Shown here piece after piece: positions 16,311 to 24,538 of a stretch of 64,000 bases of DNA (within the stretch, counting starts at the first letter, position 1; every line of letters starts with the position of its first letter). The stretch spans positions 16,887 through 80,886 of the forward strand of contig NZ_JAKSXZ010000040.1 of NCBI RefSeq assembly GCF_022829465.1, in the 5' to 3' direction. A program made the translations under genes and the position numbers. This stretch comes from Methylobacterium sp. J-067. GTDB taxonomy: Bacteria > Pseudomonadota > Alphaproteobacteria > Rhizobiales > Beijerinckiaceae. The notes beneath the pieces are model-generated. The model searched no databases, was not told the origin of the DNA, and saw only the letters and a list, made by a program, of their open reading frames with translations.

Positions 16311-16347
16311 GTCAGTGACTGACATAGTGCCGATGTCAGTCACTGAC
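16311..16347. promoter_or_regulatory. Perfect 15-7-15 inverted repeat, TetR operator
   Basis: The arms are GTCAGTGACTGACAT at 16311-16325 and its exact complement at 16333-16347. Each arm itself contains a 13-base palindrome (GTCAGT-G-ACTGAC). The element lies between the divergent SDR and TetR genes, so two regulator dimers could bind side by side and control both promoters. Confidence 0.8.
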
Positions 16348-16364
16348 AACAGGAGGTTCGGGTC

Positions 16365-16934
16365 TTGGATCGCTTGGAAGATGATGTGCGCGTCCGACTC
16401 CGGCAGGCCGCCATGGCGCTGTTCGAGGAGCGCGGGTACGAGCGGACTACGGCCGCCGCGATCGCCGCGCGCGTCGGCGTGACGGAGCGGACCTTCTTCC
16501 GGCACTTCCCGGACAAGCGGGAGGTGCTGTTCGACGGCGAGGCTGTGCTGCGAACCGCTCTCACGGCTGCCATCGCCGAGGCCCCCGGCGCGCTCGGACC
16601 GCTCGCCACGCTGTTCTGGTCGTTCCGGTCGATCCGGCCGCTGCTTGAGAACAACCGGCACTATTCCGAGCCGCGGCACGCGCTGATCGCCCGTACGCCC
16701 CCCCTCTACGAGCGCGAACTGGCCAAGACGGCGGCCCTAACCGACGCGCTGGTCGATGCGCTGCGGTTGCGCGGCGTCGCGGATCTGCGGGCGGCGCTGG
16801 CGGCCCGGACCGGGATGGCGGCCTTCGGGCACGCCGTGATCGCGTGGCTGGAGGATCCCGAGCCGGGGCTGGGCGAGCGCCTGGAGCGGACCTTCGCCGA
16901 GACGGTCGCGCTGGTTGCGGAGGCCGGGCACTGA
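16365..16934 (+). CDS. TetR-family repressor
   Basis: The N-terminal domain of this 189-residue protein fits TetR well. Helices 1-3 read LRQAAMALFEERGYERTTAA, followed by AIAARVGVTERTFFRHFPDK. The C-terminal domain binds an unknown ligand. Translation probably begins at a TTG at 16365, about 12 bases after AGGAGG, a strong ribosome-binding site. The double palindrome directly upstream is the likely operator for both this gene and the divergent SDR. Confidence 0.9.
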   Translation: MDRLEDDVRVRLRQAAMALFEERGYERTTAAAIAARVGVTERTFFRHFPDKREVLFDGEAVLRTALTAAIAEAPGALGPLATLFWSFRSIRPLLENNRHYSEPRHALIARTPPLYERELAKTAALTDALVDALRLRGVADLRAALAARTGMAAFGHAVIAWLEDPEPGLGERLERTFAETVALVAEAGH

Positions 16935-16939
16935 ACAGG

Positions 16940-18343
16940 TCAGCGGGCCGCCGGGAGACGTCCGATGGCCGAACGGAAGAGATCGTGCGGATCGACGCGC
17001 CGCTTCGTCGCGCGCAGCCGATCGGCGGATGGGCCGTAGAACAGGCGGACCCGTTCGGCCTCGTCCGGCGGCAGGAGATTCACGTAGCCGCCCGGTATGG
17101 AGACCGATGCCAGAGCGCCGGACAGGTCATCGGCCCATGCGCGGTGCCGCAGGCCGTCGGCCGCCAGCTCGGCCGTGGGATCGTCCCAGGCTGCGATGAT
17201 CTCCACGACGAAGTGGTCCTCCCGCAAGGGGAAGGCCGTCGCCCCGGAGGCGATCCGCGTCGGTACGCCGTGGAAATCGTGCAGCACGATCGCCGAGTTC
17301 GGCGACGTCATGCCCCGCGCGCCCGCGACCAGGATCTCCGCGACGTGCCCGTCGATGCGCCGGACCGTGCGGGTGGGGAGATGGTAGTACCGGCCCTTCG
17401 GCCAGGCCTTCTCGCTCTCCTCGCTGAACGTCGCCCGGTAGGGGCGCCAGCCCGTTTCCAGCACGAAGGCCCCCGGCCGCCGTGTGAGATCGTCCACCAC
17501 CCTCTCGCCCGCCGGTCCGTCGCCCCACCACATCGGTGCGACGAAGAGCATCACGTCTCCCGTCGGTGCGGTCATGAAGCCGGTGAAGAGGCTGAGCGCA
17601 TCCGGATGGCGATCGATCAGATCCTGCGCGGCCAGGAGGAGGCTCCCGGCCTCGCTCAGAGGATACAGGATCATCGCGCTCAGAACCCGGGGCAGAGTGT
17701 GCAGCGCCATCGTCATCGCGGTGACGACGCCGAATCCGGTCCCGCCGCCGCGCAGCGCCCATAGCAGGTCCGCGTCCTCGGCCTCGCTCGCGACCACAAC
17801 GGACCCGTCCGCGAGAACGACGCGGGCGCGCACGAGGCAATCCGCAGACAGACCGAAGCCCGGCGTGAGGCGGCCGTACCCGCCTCCCAGGGTGGCCCCC
17901 GTCATGCCGACGGTCAGAACGGTTCCGGTCGCGGTGACGCGATCCTCCGGCAGCGCCGCGAGAAGGTCCCGGGTCAGCGCACCGCCGCCGAGGGTGACTT
18001 CGTCGCAGGCCGGATCGACGTGGGTATTGTTCAGGCTGCCGAGGTCGAGGACCAGATTTTCTGGGTTGAAGGACCGGCCGGACAGATCGTGGCCGCCGGC
18101 GCAGACGGCGACGGACGTGCCGTGGTCGGTCGCCAGACGGAGAACGGTCCGGATGGCCGCCTCGTCGGCACAGGGCACCACCGCCAGCGGGAGGGAGCGC
18201 ACGGCTCCGTTGAAGAGCGCGCGCGTCAGAGCGCGGCTTTCCCCGTCGCGCGCGGCCGTCGCCGGCGGCATCGCGGACACGCCGTGGGCTGCCAGGGCGG
18301 TGAACAGGGGTTGATCAGCAGGCTCCTGCGGCATGACGGCCAT
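16940..18343 (-). CDS. FAD-binding oxidoreductase, berberine-bridge type
   Basis: The 467-residue protein has the FAD_binding_4 (PCMH) domain. It contains VAVCAGGHDLSGRSF, in which the His of GGH normally carries FAD covalently, and TVGMTGATLGGGYGRLTPGF in the second nucleotide-binding part. The C-terminus has a BBE domain (YYGP-like segment RVRLFYGPSADRL, RVDPHDLF). The second covalent Cys of bicovalent members (usually G-x-C near position 160) is not present, as TVGMTG stands there. No signal is evident. The enzyme oxidises an unknown alcohol or sugar. It ends next to the convergent TetR gene. Confidence 0.85.
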   Translation of the reverse strand: MAVMPQEPADQPLFTALAAHGVSAMPPATAARDGESRALTRALFNGAVRSLPLAVVPCADEAAIRTVLRLATDHGTSVAVCAGGHDLSGRSFNPENLVLDLGSLNNTHVDPACDEVTLGGGALTRDLLAALPEDRVTATGTVLTVGMTGATLGGGYGRLTPGFGLSADCLVRARVVLADGSVVVASEAEDADLLWALRGGGTGFGVVTAMTMALHTLPRVLSAMILYPLSEAGSLLLAAQDLIDRHPDALSLFTGFMTAPTGDVMLFVAPMWWGDGPAGERVVDDLTRRPGAFVLETGWRPYRATFSEESEKAWPKGRYYHLPTRTVRRIDGHVAEILVAGARGMTSPNSAIVLHDFHGVPTRIASGATAFPLREDHFVVEIIAAWDDPTAELAADGLRHRAWADDLSGALASVSIPGGYVNLLPPDEAERVRLFYGPSADRLRATKRRVDPHDLFRSAIGRLPAAR

Positions 18344-18451
18344 CGCGCTTCTCCAAGGTCCGACCCAGGGGGTGACGCGATGCCTTGCCGTCGATCGGCG
18401 CCCGGACGCTTGAAGATTTCTGCGGTTCGCGCTGCCGCGGCTGACCGGGCC

Positions 18452-19381
18452 CTACGGCCCTGTGCCAGCCGGACCGGAGCCCCACGCTTCATCCTCCGGC
18501 CCTGGATCTCGTCCGGTCGCCAGACGGCCCGGTGTGGTCCCGTAGATCCGGCGCACCCAGTGGTTCAGATGGCTCTGATCGGCGAACCCCGACGCGAGCG
18601 CGACTTCGGCCAGGGGCAGACGACGGCCGATCAGGGCGCGAGCCCGGCGCAGCCGGAGGCGCATCACGTACTGATAGGGGCTCATGCCCACCGTTCGCCG
18701 AAACACGCGCGGGAAGTGCGACCGGCCCTGACCGGCCACATCGGCCAAGCTGTCGACCAGGAGCGACTGGTCAAGACGCGGACGCAGGTAGTCGTTGAGG
18801 CGCCGCATCACCTCCGGCGCCAGGACGCCGCCCTGGGGCGCACGGTCCGCCGTGGAGAACGAGCTGCAGACCTGTTCGAGAAACGCGTCGGCGAGGGCGT
18901 GCCACGCCAAGTCGTCCGCGCTGGCCGGTCCAGCTGAACCTGCCATTTCCAGGACGAGCGAGACGAGGTCGGGGTCCTGGCTGCGCAGGCGCGGCCGGAT
19001 CGGCTCTACCTTGACGCGCGACTGCGCGGCAGCGACGGCCCATCGTTCGCGCGGCAGCGCTATGACGACCTGCTCGGCGCTGCGCGGAATCACGGCGCTC
19101 CACGGGATTTCCGCGGGAATCACGACGACGTTTCCCGGCTCGGAGACGTGGTCGAGTTCGGCCGAACCGATGCGGCAGGCGGCCGGGACCGCCGCGCCGA
19201 CATTCACGACGACGAGGTGGTGCGCGTTGATCCCGAAGACCTGCGAAGCAGCCGCGTAGCGAACCCGGTAGAGCGCGACATCATCCGCGCCCTCGTTCTC
19301 GGCCGCGCTCAGGACCTCTCCCGGCGCGCGTCCCGGATCGATCATCGCAGCCTTCACGTCTGCTGCAGCTCGGGTCGGCAC
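18452..19381 (-). CDS. AraC-family transcriptional regulator
   Basis: The C-terminal 100 residues of this 309-residue protein hold the two helix-turn-helix motifs of AraC/XylS regulators. The first is SLADVAGQGRSHFPRVFRRT and the second is PLAEVALASGFADQSHLNHW, followed by IYGTTPGRL. The N-terminal domain, with a cupin-like beta-rich stretch (AELDHVSEPGNVVVIPAEIP), resembles the ligand-binding half of regulators that respond to aromatic or small organic compounds. It lies upstream of the flavin oxidase on the same strand and may activate it. Confidence 0.88.
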   Translation of the reverse strand: MPTRAAADVKAAMIDPGRAPGEVLSAAENEGADDVALYRVRYAAASQVFGINAHHLVVVNVGAAVPAACRIGSAELDHVSEPGNVVVIPAEIPWSAVIPRSAEQVVIALPRERWAVAAAQSRVKVEPIRPRLRSQDPDLVSLVLEMAGSAGPASADDLAWHALADAFLEQVCSSFSTADRAPQGGVLAPEVMRRLNDYLRPRLDQSLLVDSLADVAGQGRSHFPRVFRRTVGMSPYQYVMRLRLRRARALIGRRLPLAEVALASGFADQSHLNHWVRRIYGTTPGRLATGRDPGPEDEAWGSGPAGTGP

Positions 19382-19519
19382 GCTGGTACCCCCTCCGACT
19401 AACGCCCGGCGCTTCTAAACCGGCCCGATCCCCTTGAAACCAGGCGGGTATGTGAGCCTTTGCCGCGCCCCCGCTGCCGAGCCGGATCCGCCTGCGGCTA
19501 AGGCCCGCCGCTCACGATC

Positions 19520-20158
19520 TCATGCACCCGGATCGAACCACGTGAGCAGCGGTTCCAGGGTGGTCTCATGGGCCAGCGGGGGCGTCACACCTTCGGGGGC
19601 CGCCATGCCGATCCGGTCGTGCCAGTACGTCGCCAAAGCCACCTGTGCCGTCCCAACGAGGTCGAAGGCCGAGCCGGCAACGAACAGGCAGCGCTCCGGC
19701 GCGACCCCGAGCGCCTGAAGACCGAGCCGATAGGGCCGGGGGTCGGGCTTGTAGAAGCCCGCATGCTCGGCCGTGACGACGGCGTCGAACGCGACCCCCA
19801 CGCATTCGGCGGCGATGCGGCCCAGACGCTCGGAACAGTTGGTCACGACGCCGAGCCGCACGGATCGCCCCGTGAGCGCCTGCAGGACCTCTGTTACCCC
19901 GGGCCACGATCGGAGTTCGCCGTAACGGGCCTCCAGATCGTCCGCGACGCGGCGCGGCAGACCCACCGCCTCGGCGGCCTCGGCGACGAGGGTCTCGTAG
20001 CGCCGGTACGCGCCCGTCCGATAAGTGATCCGCAAGTACTCCGCCCGCCACCGACGGCCGGCCTCTTCGCCGCCGGCGACTGCGTTCCACAAGGACCAGC
20101 TGTCGAGCAGGGCTGTCAGGAGATCGAACAGGACGGTATCGAACCGGTGGGTTGTCAT
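19520..20158 (-). CDS. HAD-superfamily hydrolase, haloacid-dehalogenase-like
   Basis: This 212-residue protein has motif I TVLFDLLTALLDSW with nucleophile Asp12. A Leu occupies the position of the second acidic residue, which argues against phosphatase activity. Motif II is GVVTNCSE, and the lysine and acidic loop are in HAGFYKPDPRPYRL and FVAGSAFDLVGTA. An alternative ATG nine bases upstream is possible. It precedes the UGSC gene on the other side of a 135-base gap on the same strand. The substrate is unknown. Confidence 0.8.
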   Translation of the reverse strand: MTTHRFDTVLFDLLTALLDSWSLWNAVAGGEEAGRRWRAEYLRITYRTGAYRRYETLVAEAAEAVGLPRRVADDLEARYGELRSWPGVTEVLQALTGRSVRLGVVTNCSERLGRIAAECVGVAFDAVVTAEHAGFYKPDPRPYRLGLQALGVAPERCLFVAGSAFDLVGTAQVALATYWHDRIGMAAPEGVTPPLAHETTLEPLLTWFDPGA

Positions 20159-20293
20159 GATCGGCATCTCCCTGCCCACGTCCGGGCGGAGGTCGTCGCA
20201 TGGCCGGACCATGCGCCGAGGCTTCGTCACATCCGGGGGCCCGGCGGGATGAGCCGCCGGGACCGCCATCGTGGCACGGCGTAGCGCAGCCCG

Positions 20294-20848
20294 TCAGGCC
20301 GCTTCGGAACGCGGCGTCAGGTCCGCCTCCGCGGTGATCGCCTTCAGAATCGCCGCGAAGGCCAAGTCGGCGGAAAGATGAAGCTCGGCCGTGGTCTTGT
20401 TCTGCATCGGATGCGAGACGTAGACCGAGGCCGCGTCGAGGCCGATCGTCGACCTCTGCGACTCGAACGCCTGCGCAAACTCGGTCGTCAGGACGCTGAC
20501 GCCGGTCAGGCCCCGCTTGTCCAGATCGTTGAGATCGTGTGTCGAGCACGAGGTGCACGAGCCGCAATCGGACAGGGCGATGATGACGGCCTGACAGTGC
20601 GCCGCGATGTCCAGGATCATCTCGCGCGGCGCCACGCGCGTGTTCGTCGGCTTCTTGTAGCGGCGCGTGGTGATGCCGCGCTCGCGGCACAGGACCTCCA
20701 GGCGGTCGATGAACTCGTCGCCCCGCATCTTGCCGATATCCATCAGGGCGACGGTCCGGCCCTGTAGGGTGTCGAGCGGCTCGACGCGGGGGCGCAGGGC
20801 CGATGCGGTCTCGGCGGTCGGGTCGCGTAGCAGGATAACTTCGTTCAC
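20294..20848 (-). CDS. UGSC-family protein, cysteine form
   Basis: The 184-residue protein contains ALSDCGSCTSCSTHDL, in which Cys95-Gly-Ser-Cys98 replaces the Sec-Gly-Ser-Cys motif that names the UGSC selenoprotein family. The codon at position 95 is TGC, so no selenocysteine is needed. The N-terminus has a Rossmann-like beta strand (GRTVALMDIGKMRGDEF), and the C-terminus resembles corrinoid- or substrate-binding regions of the family. It starts at a GTG overlapping the stop of its thioredoxin-fused partner, implying a two-subunit enzyme. A thiol-based reductive reaction is likely, but the substrate is unknown. Confidence 0.8.
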   Translation of the reverse strand: MNEVILLRDPTAETASALRPRVEPLDTLQGRTVALMDIGKMRGDEFIDRLEVLCRERGITTRRYKKPTNTRVAPREMILDIAAHCQAVIIALSDCGSCTSCSTHDLNDLDKRGLTGVSVLTTEFAQAFESQRSTIGLDAASVYVSHPMQNKTTAELHLSADLAFAAILKAITAEADLTPRSEAA

Positions 20849-22290
20849 AGGACAATCTCCCTGGTGACGGGTTGGGACTCGGTGCGGAAACGTCCTCCGG
20901 TCCAGCCGGCGCAGATGGCGGAGAACAGCCCCGCCTGACCGCCCGCCTGGACGATGAGGAGGCCCTCGGGCCAGAACTTGTTGACCATCTCGTTCCGGCG
21001 GCTGACGGCGATGCCTTCGCCGACCCCGTGAGCGCCCTGGATCACGTCCGCGCCCGGACGGACCATGGCCCCGTGCAATTCTGCGGTGATCCGGGCCCGG
21101 TCCCATCCGGCATCCCGGAAGATGGCGTAGTGCTCGGGGACGAGGACGAGCATCGCGTTGGTGAACTCGCACAGCTTGTAGTGGCCGACCGCGAGCAGCG
21201 ACATGGCCAGGGACTTGGTCAGCTCCTCCGGCGTCCGCGAGCGCTGATCGAGGAAGCCCTGGATGCCGTCGCCCTGGAACAGCGTCACCGCGTTCGTTCC
21301 CGGCGCGATGCCGCGGGCGACTGCGAGGGGCTGCCAGGTCGGATCCGACTCGTCCTCGGCGAAGCAGAACGTGTACTTCCCGGGGCCGCCGAGGACCGCT
21401 CGGTCGAGCTCGCCCGGTCGACCGCCGCCGACGTTGCGGATGATCAGCTGCAGCGCCCGGCCGATCGTCGCGTTGGCGCGGTTGCCCTGGCCCAGGCAGT
21501 TGATGCCCGAGTTCATGCCGATCTCGCGGGCGATCGGCCCGTTAACCACGATGATCGGCCCGGAGAAGCAGGTTGTGCACAGGAGCCCGTGCATCGTGAA
21601 CAGCGGGTCGAGCGCCGCCTCCAGCGCCGCCAGGACGACCGGTAGGTATTCGGGGCGGCAGCCGGCCATCACGGCGTTGATGGCGACCTTCTCCACGGTG
21701 ATCGGGGAAAGATTGGGGGGCACCTCGCCGATGATTTCATCGGCCTTTCGCGACGTGCCGTCGAGCATGCGGAGGATGCGCGCGTCGGTCGGCGGCACGA
21801 CCGGGAGGCCGTCGCTCCAGCCCCGGTCGTAGGTGGCCTCGAATTCGTCGTCCCAGGCGCCGAGCTGGATCGGCCGCGACTGGAAATCGACCTGCCCGTA
21901 CCTGGCCCGCAGCACGTCGTGCACGCCGGGCTCCCGGGACTTCGAGCCGCATCCGGGACGCATCGCGGGGAGATCCGCCCCCAGATCGTCGAGACCGGTC
22001 ATGTCCTGCCAGTCGCCGCGGTGCCAGCCGAAGGTGCGCGCCACCTCCTGACCATCCTTGAGGCGGACGAGCGTCGGTACGGCCTCGATGTCGAAGGCGA
22101 AGGACTGCTCCAGAGATGTGTCGTCAATCGCCGCGACGCCGCAGGGAAAGCCCGGATCGTCCTGCGTGTAGACGCAGGTGGGCACGGCGCCGGCGATACG
22201 CCCGACGACGTCCTCCAGCATCTGGCACGTCTCGCATCCGTGCTTGACGAAGATGACGAGCTGATCGCCCGGTCTCACATGCGTGTTCAC
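20845..22290 (-). CDS. Thioredoxin-domain protein fused to a UGSC-associated domain
   Basis: From the GTG at 22290, placed behind AAGGAGAG, the protein has 481 residues. An ATG 24 bases earlier lies in front of that ribosome-binding site. Residues 1-100 form a thioredoxin-like domain with Cys19-Glu-Thr-Cys22 and a cis-proline at 72. Residues 150-480 form a large domain I know only as a neighbour of UGSC proteins, with RGWSDGLPVVPPTDARILRM and a second dithiol, Cys238-Thr-Thr-Cys241. Overlap with the UGSC gene and the nearby thioredoxin reductase suggest an electron chain TrxB, this protein, UGSC. Confidence 0.75.
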   Translation of the reverse strand: MNTHVRPGDQLVIFVKHGCETCQMLEDVVGRIAGAVPTCVYTQDDPGFPCGVAAIDDTSLEQSFAFDIEAVPTLVRLKDGQEVARTFGWHRGDWQDMTGLDDLGADLPAMRPGCGSKSREPGVHDVLRARYGQVDFQSRPIQLGAWDDEFEATYDRGWSDGLPVVPPTDARILRMLDGTSRKADEIIGEVPPNLSPITVEKVAINAVMAGCRPEYLPVVLAALEAALDPLFTMHGLLCTTCFSGPIIVVNGPIAREIGMNSGINCLGQGNRANATIGRALQLIIRNVGGGRPGELDRAVLGGPGKYTFCFAEDESDPTWQPLAVARGIAPGTNAVTLFQGDGIQGFLDQRSRTPEELTKSLAMSLLAVGHYKLCEFTNAMLVLVPEHYAIFRDAGWDRARITAELHGAMVRPGADVIQGAHGVGEGIAVSRRNEMVNKFWPEGLLIVQAGGQAGLFSAICAGWTGGRFRTESQPVTREIVL

Positions 22291-22348
22291 GGCCTCTCTC
22301 CTTGCTGCATCCAAAATTTCGAAGATCGGCGCCGATGAGCCCGGCGGC

Positions 22349-23743
22349 TCACGGGCGCTGCTCCCACGTACTCGCGGTCAGGACGGCCTTCCGGTCGCCG
22401 CGGGCGGCCGGGCTGTCGACCGGCGCCGAGACGGCAACCGGACGGCGCGAACGCCCCTGCTGGAAGGGGACATCCGGCCCAAAAGCTTCGGCGTAGGCCG
22501 CCTCGGCCGCTTCCGGGTCGAACTCACCGCTCATCTTCGCGACGACGACGGTCGCGAGGCTGTTGCCGATGATGTTGGTGACCGACCGCGCCTCGGACAT
22601 GAAGCGGTCGATGCCGATGATCAGCAGAAGGCCCTCGACCGGCAGGACATGCGTCGCCGAGAGCGTCGCGGCGAGCACGACGAAGCCGGAGCCGGCCACC
22701 GACCCCGAGCCCTTGGACGTCACGAGCAGGAGCAGGAGCAGGCCGAGCTGCTGGCCGAAGCTCATGTCGATGCCGTAGGCCTGCGCGATGAACAGCGACG
22801 CCATCGACAGGTAGATCGCCGTTCCGTCGGCATTGAACGAGTAGCCGACCGGCAGCACGAGACCGACGCTCGACTTCGAGCATCCGAGGCGCTGGAGCTT
22901 GGTCATGAGGCGCGGCAGCACGCTCTCGGAGGAGCAGGTCCCGAGGACGACCAGAACCTCCGCGCCGATGTAGCGGATGAACCGGAAGAGGCTGAACCCG
23001 TAGGCGCGGGCGATCGCCCCCAGCACCACCCCGACGAACAGCGCGCAGGTCAGGTAGACGCTCAGGAGCATGTGCCCGAGGACGAGGATGGACCCGACGC
23101 CGTAGCGGCCCACCGTGAACGCCATGGCGCCGAACGCGCCCAGCGGCGCGAGGCGCATGATCAGGGCGACGAGCTGGAACAGGATGTCGTTGGCGGCCTG
23201 CGCCACCACGACGAACGGCTTCGCCCGCTCGCCGATCAGGACGGCCGCGCAGCCGAACGCGATGGCGAAGAACACGATCTGAAGCAGATCGCCCTTGGCG
23301 AACGCCGCGACGGCGTTGTCCGGCACGATGTTCGACAGCAGATCCAGCATGTACCGGTCGGCCGACGCGCTCGCGTATTTCGTGGCATCGACCGCCACCG
23401 CGCCGACGCGGCTCCTGTCGAAGCCGTCGCCGGGCCGGACGAGATTCACGACGATCAGGCCGATGATAAGCGCCAGCGTGGACGCGACCTCAAAATAGAG
23501 GAGCGCGCTCCCGCCGATGCGGCCGACTTTCTTGAGGTCGCTGACTTCCGCGATGCCGATGACGATCGTCAGGAAGGCGATCGGCGGGATCACCATCTTG
23601 ATCAGCTTGATGAACGTGTCGCTCAGCGCCTGAAGGGAGACGGCGAAGCCGGGCCAGAGCACGCCCAGGGCCGCTCCGGCGCAGAGTGCGACGACGACCT
23701 GCAGGGTCAGATTGGAGGAGGTGCGTCGGATCGCGTGCAGCAT
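22349..23743 (-). CDS. dctA: C4-dicarboxylate:cation symporter DctA-like
   Basis: The 464-residue protein is a full-length DAACS-family transporter. The first helix region is LTLQVVVALCAGAALGVLWP, followed by the conserved FIKLIKMVIPPIAFLTIVIG. The serine-rich reentrant loop is LGTCSSESVLPRLMTKL, and the sodium/substrate motif is GYSFNADGTAIYLSMASLFI. Start MLHAIRRTSSN was chosen as the last ATG before the conserved region. It precedes the UGSC operon on the same strand, so its dicarboxylate-like substrate may feed that pathway. Control is probably by the divergent GntR protein. Confidence 0.93.
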   Translation of the reverse strand: MLHAIRRTSSNLTLQVVVALCAGAALGVLWPGFAVSLQALSDTFIKLIKMVIPPIAFLTIVIGIAEVSDLKKVGRIGGSALLYFEVASTLALIIGLIVVNLVRPGDGFDRSRVGAVAVDATKYASASADRYMLDLLSNIVPDNAVAAFAKGDLLQIVFFAIAFGCAAVLIGERAKPFVVVAQAANDILFQLVALIMRLAPLGAFGAMAFTVGRYGVGSILVLGHMLLSVYLTCALFVGVVLGAIARAYGFSLFRFIRYIGAEVLVVLGTCSSESVLPRLMTKLQRLGCSKSSVGLVLPVGYSFNADGTAIYLSMASLFIAQAYGIDMSFGQQLGLLLLLLVTSKGSGSVAGSGFVVLAATLSATHVLPVEGLLLIIGIDRFMSEARSVTNIIGNSLATVVVAKMSGEFDPEAAEAAYAEAFGPDVPFQQGRSRRPVAVSAPVDSPAARGDRKAVLTASTWEQRP

Positions 23744-23781
23744 GGGAACCCCCGCTCGGTGGTGTCGCGCGCTTCTGCCGC

Positions 23782-23842
23782 TAACTGATATGCCAGTTAT
23801 GCTATTGACGCGCAATAGCGGTTAATTGATATTCCAATAATG
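23782..23842. promoter_or_regulatory. Repeated operator-like elements between dctA and gntR
   Basis: TGATATGCCA and TGATATTCCA occur in similar frames (AACTGATATGCCAGTTAT and AATTGATATTCCAATAAT), the first inside the palindrome TAACTG-N6-CAGTTA at 23782-23799. Between them is a perfect inverted repeat GCTATTG-N5-CAATAGC at 23801-23819. The second copy overlaps the GntR start codon. These are likely sites for the GntR protein to control both directions. Confidence 0.55.
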
Positions 23843-24538
23843 ACCGCGACCGACAATTTGAGCCTCCGTGCTGAGGCGCTCATCCGCGAGGCCATCGTCA
23901 GCGGCCGCTTCGCCTTCGGAGAGCGGCTGTCGGATCGGGCCCTGGCCGACGAGCTTCAGATCAGCCGGACGCCCGTGCGGGAGGCCCTCGCGCGCCTCGC
24001 GCAGGACGACCTCGTCGTGGTGCGCCCTCAGAGCGGGACCTTCGTGATGAGCCTGGATGCCACCGACGTGCGGCGGATCTGCGAGATGCGGGCCGTGCTC
24101 GAACTGGGCGCGCTGCGCATCGCTGCCGCCCGCGATCCGGACGTTCTGGTCGCCGCCGTCTCGGTTCCCCTGTCCGGAGGCGCCCTGGCGGTGGAGGACG
24201 AAGATCTCGCACGGGCAGAGGCGATGGACGGCGCGTTTCACGAGGCTCTGATCGCGGCGGCGGACAACGCGCTGCTCACCCGAGCCTATCGCGGGATCGC
24301 CGATCAGGTCGGCGCCCTTCGCCACAGGCTGCCGCGCGAACTCGCGCGCATGCGGGCGGCCGTGGAGCAGCACCGCCGCATCATCGACCTTGCCGTGACG
24401 GGGCGGCTCTCCGAGGCCGAGACCCAGCTCTCCACGCATGTCCGCATCGTCGAGCGGCTCGCGACCGAATTCCTCTTTCAGGACGCCAGGACCACCGGGT
24501 TCTCGCGCCGTCGGTCCCATACCTCGGAGCGCACATGA
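23840..24538 (+). CDS. GntR-family (FCD) transcriptional regulator
   Basis: The 232-residue protein has a winged-helix N-terminus (RFAFGERLSDRALADELQIS, RTPVREALARLAQDDLVVVR) and an FCD ligand domain with LELGALRIAAA and AVEQHRRIIDLAVTGRL. The histidines and acidic residues typical of metal-dependent FCD proteins are partly visible (FHEALIAAADN, H in EQHRRI). Such proteins sense organic acids. It diverges from dctA and overlaps trxB by four bases, so it likely controls the whole redox module in response to its substrate. Confidence 0.9.
   Translation: MTATDNLSLRAEALIREAIVSGRFAFGERLSDRALADELQISRTPVREALARLAQDDLVVVRPQSGTFVMSLDATDVRRICEMRAVLELGALRIAAARDPDVLVAAVSVPLSGGALAVEDEDLARAEAMDGAFHEALIAAADNALLTRAYRGIADQVGALRHRLPRELARMRAAVEQHRRIIDLAVTGRLSEAETQLSTHVRIVERLATEFLFQDARTTGFSRRRSHTSERT

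Noticed and set aside
20552..20566. Possible selenocysteine codon in the UGSC motif
   Set aside because: The codon at the Sec position is TGC, so the protein is a plain cysteine form.
22283..23788. Plus-strand open frame of 501 codons opposite dctA
   Set aside because: Its extreme Arg/Asp/His-rich composition and full overlap with a clear transporter gene mark it as a shadow.
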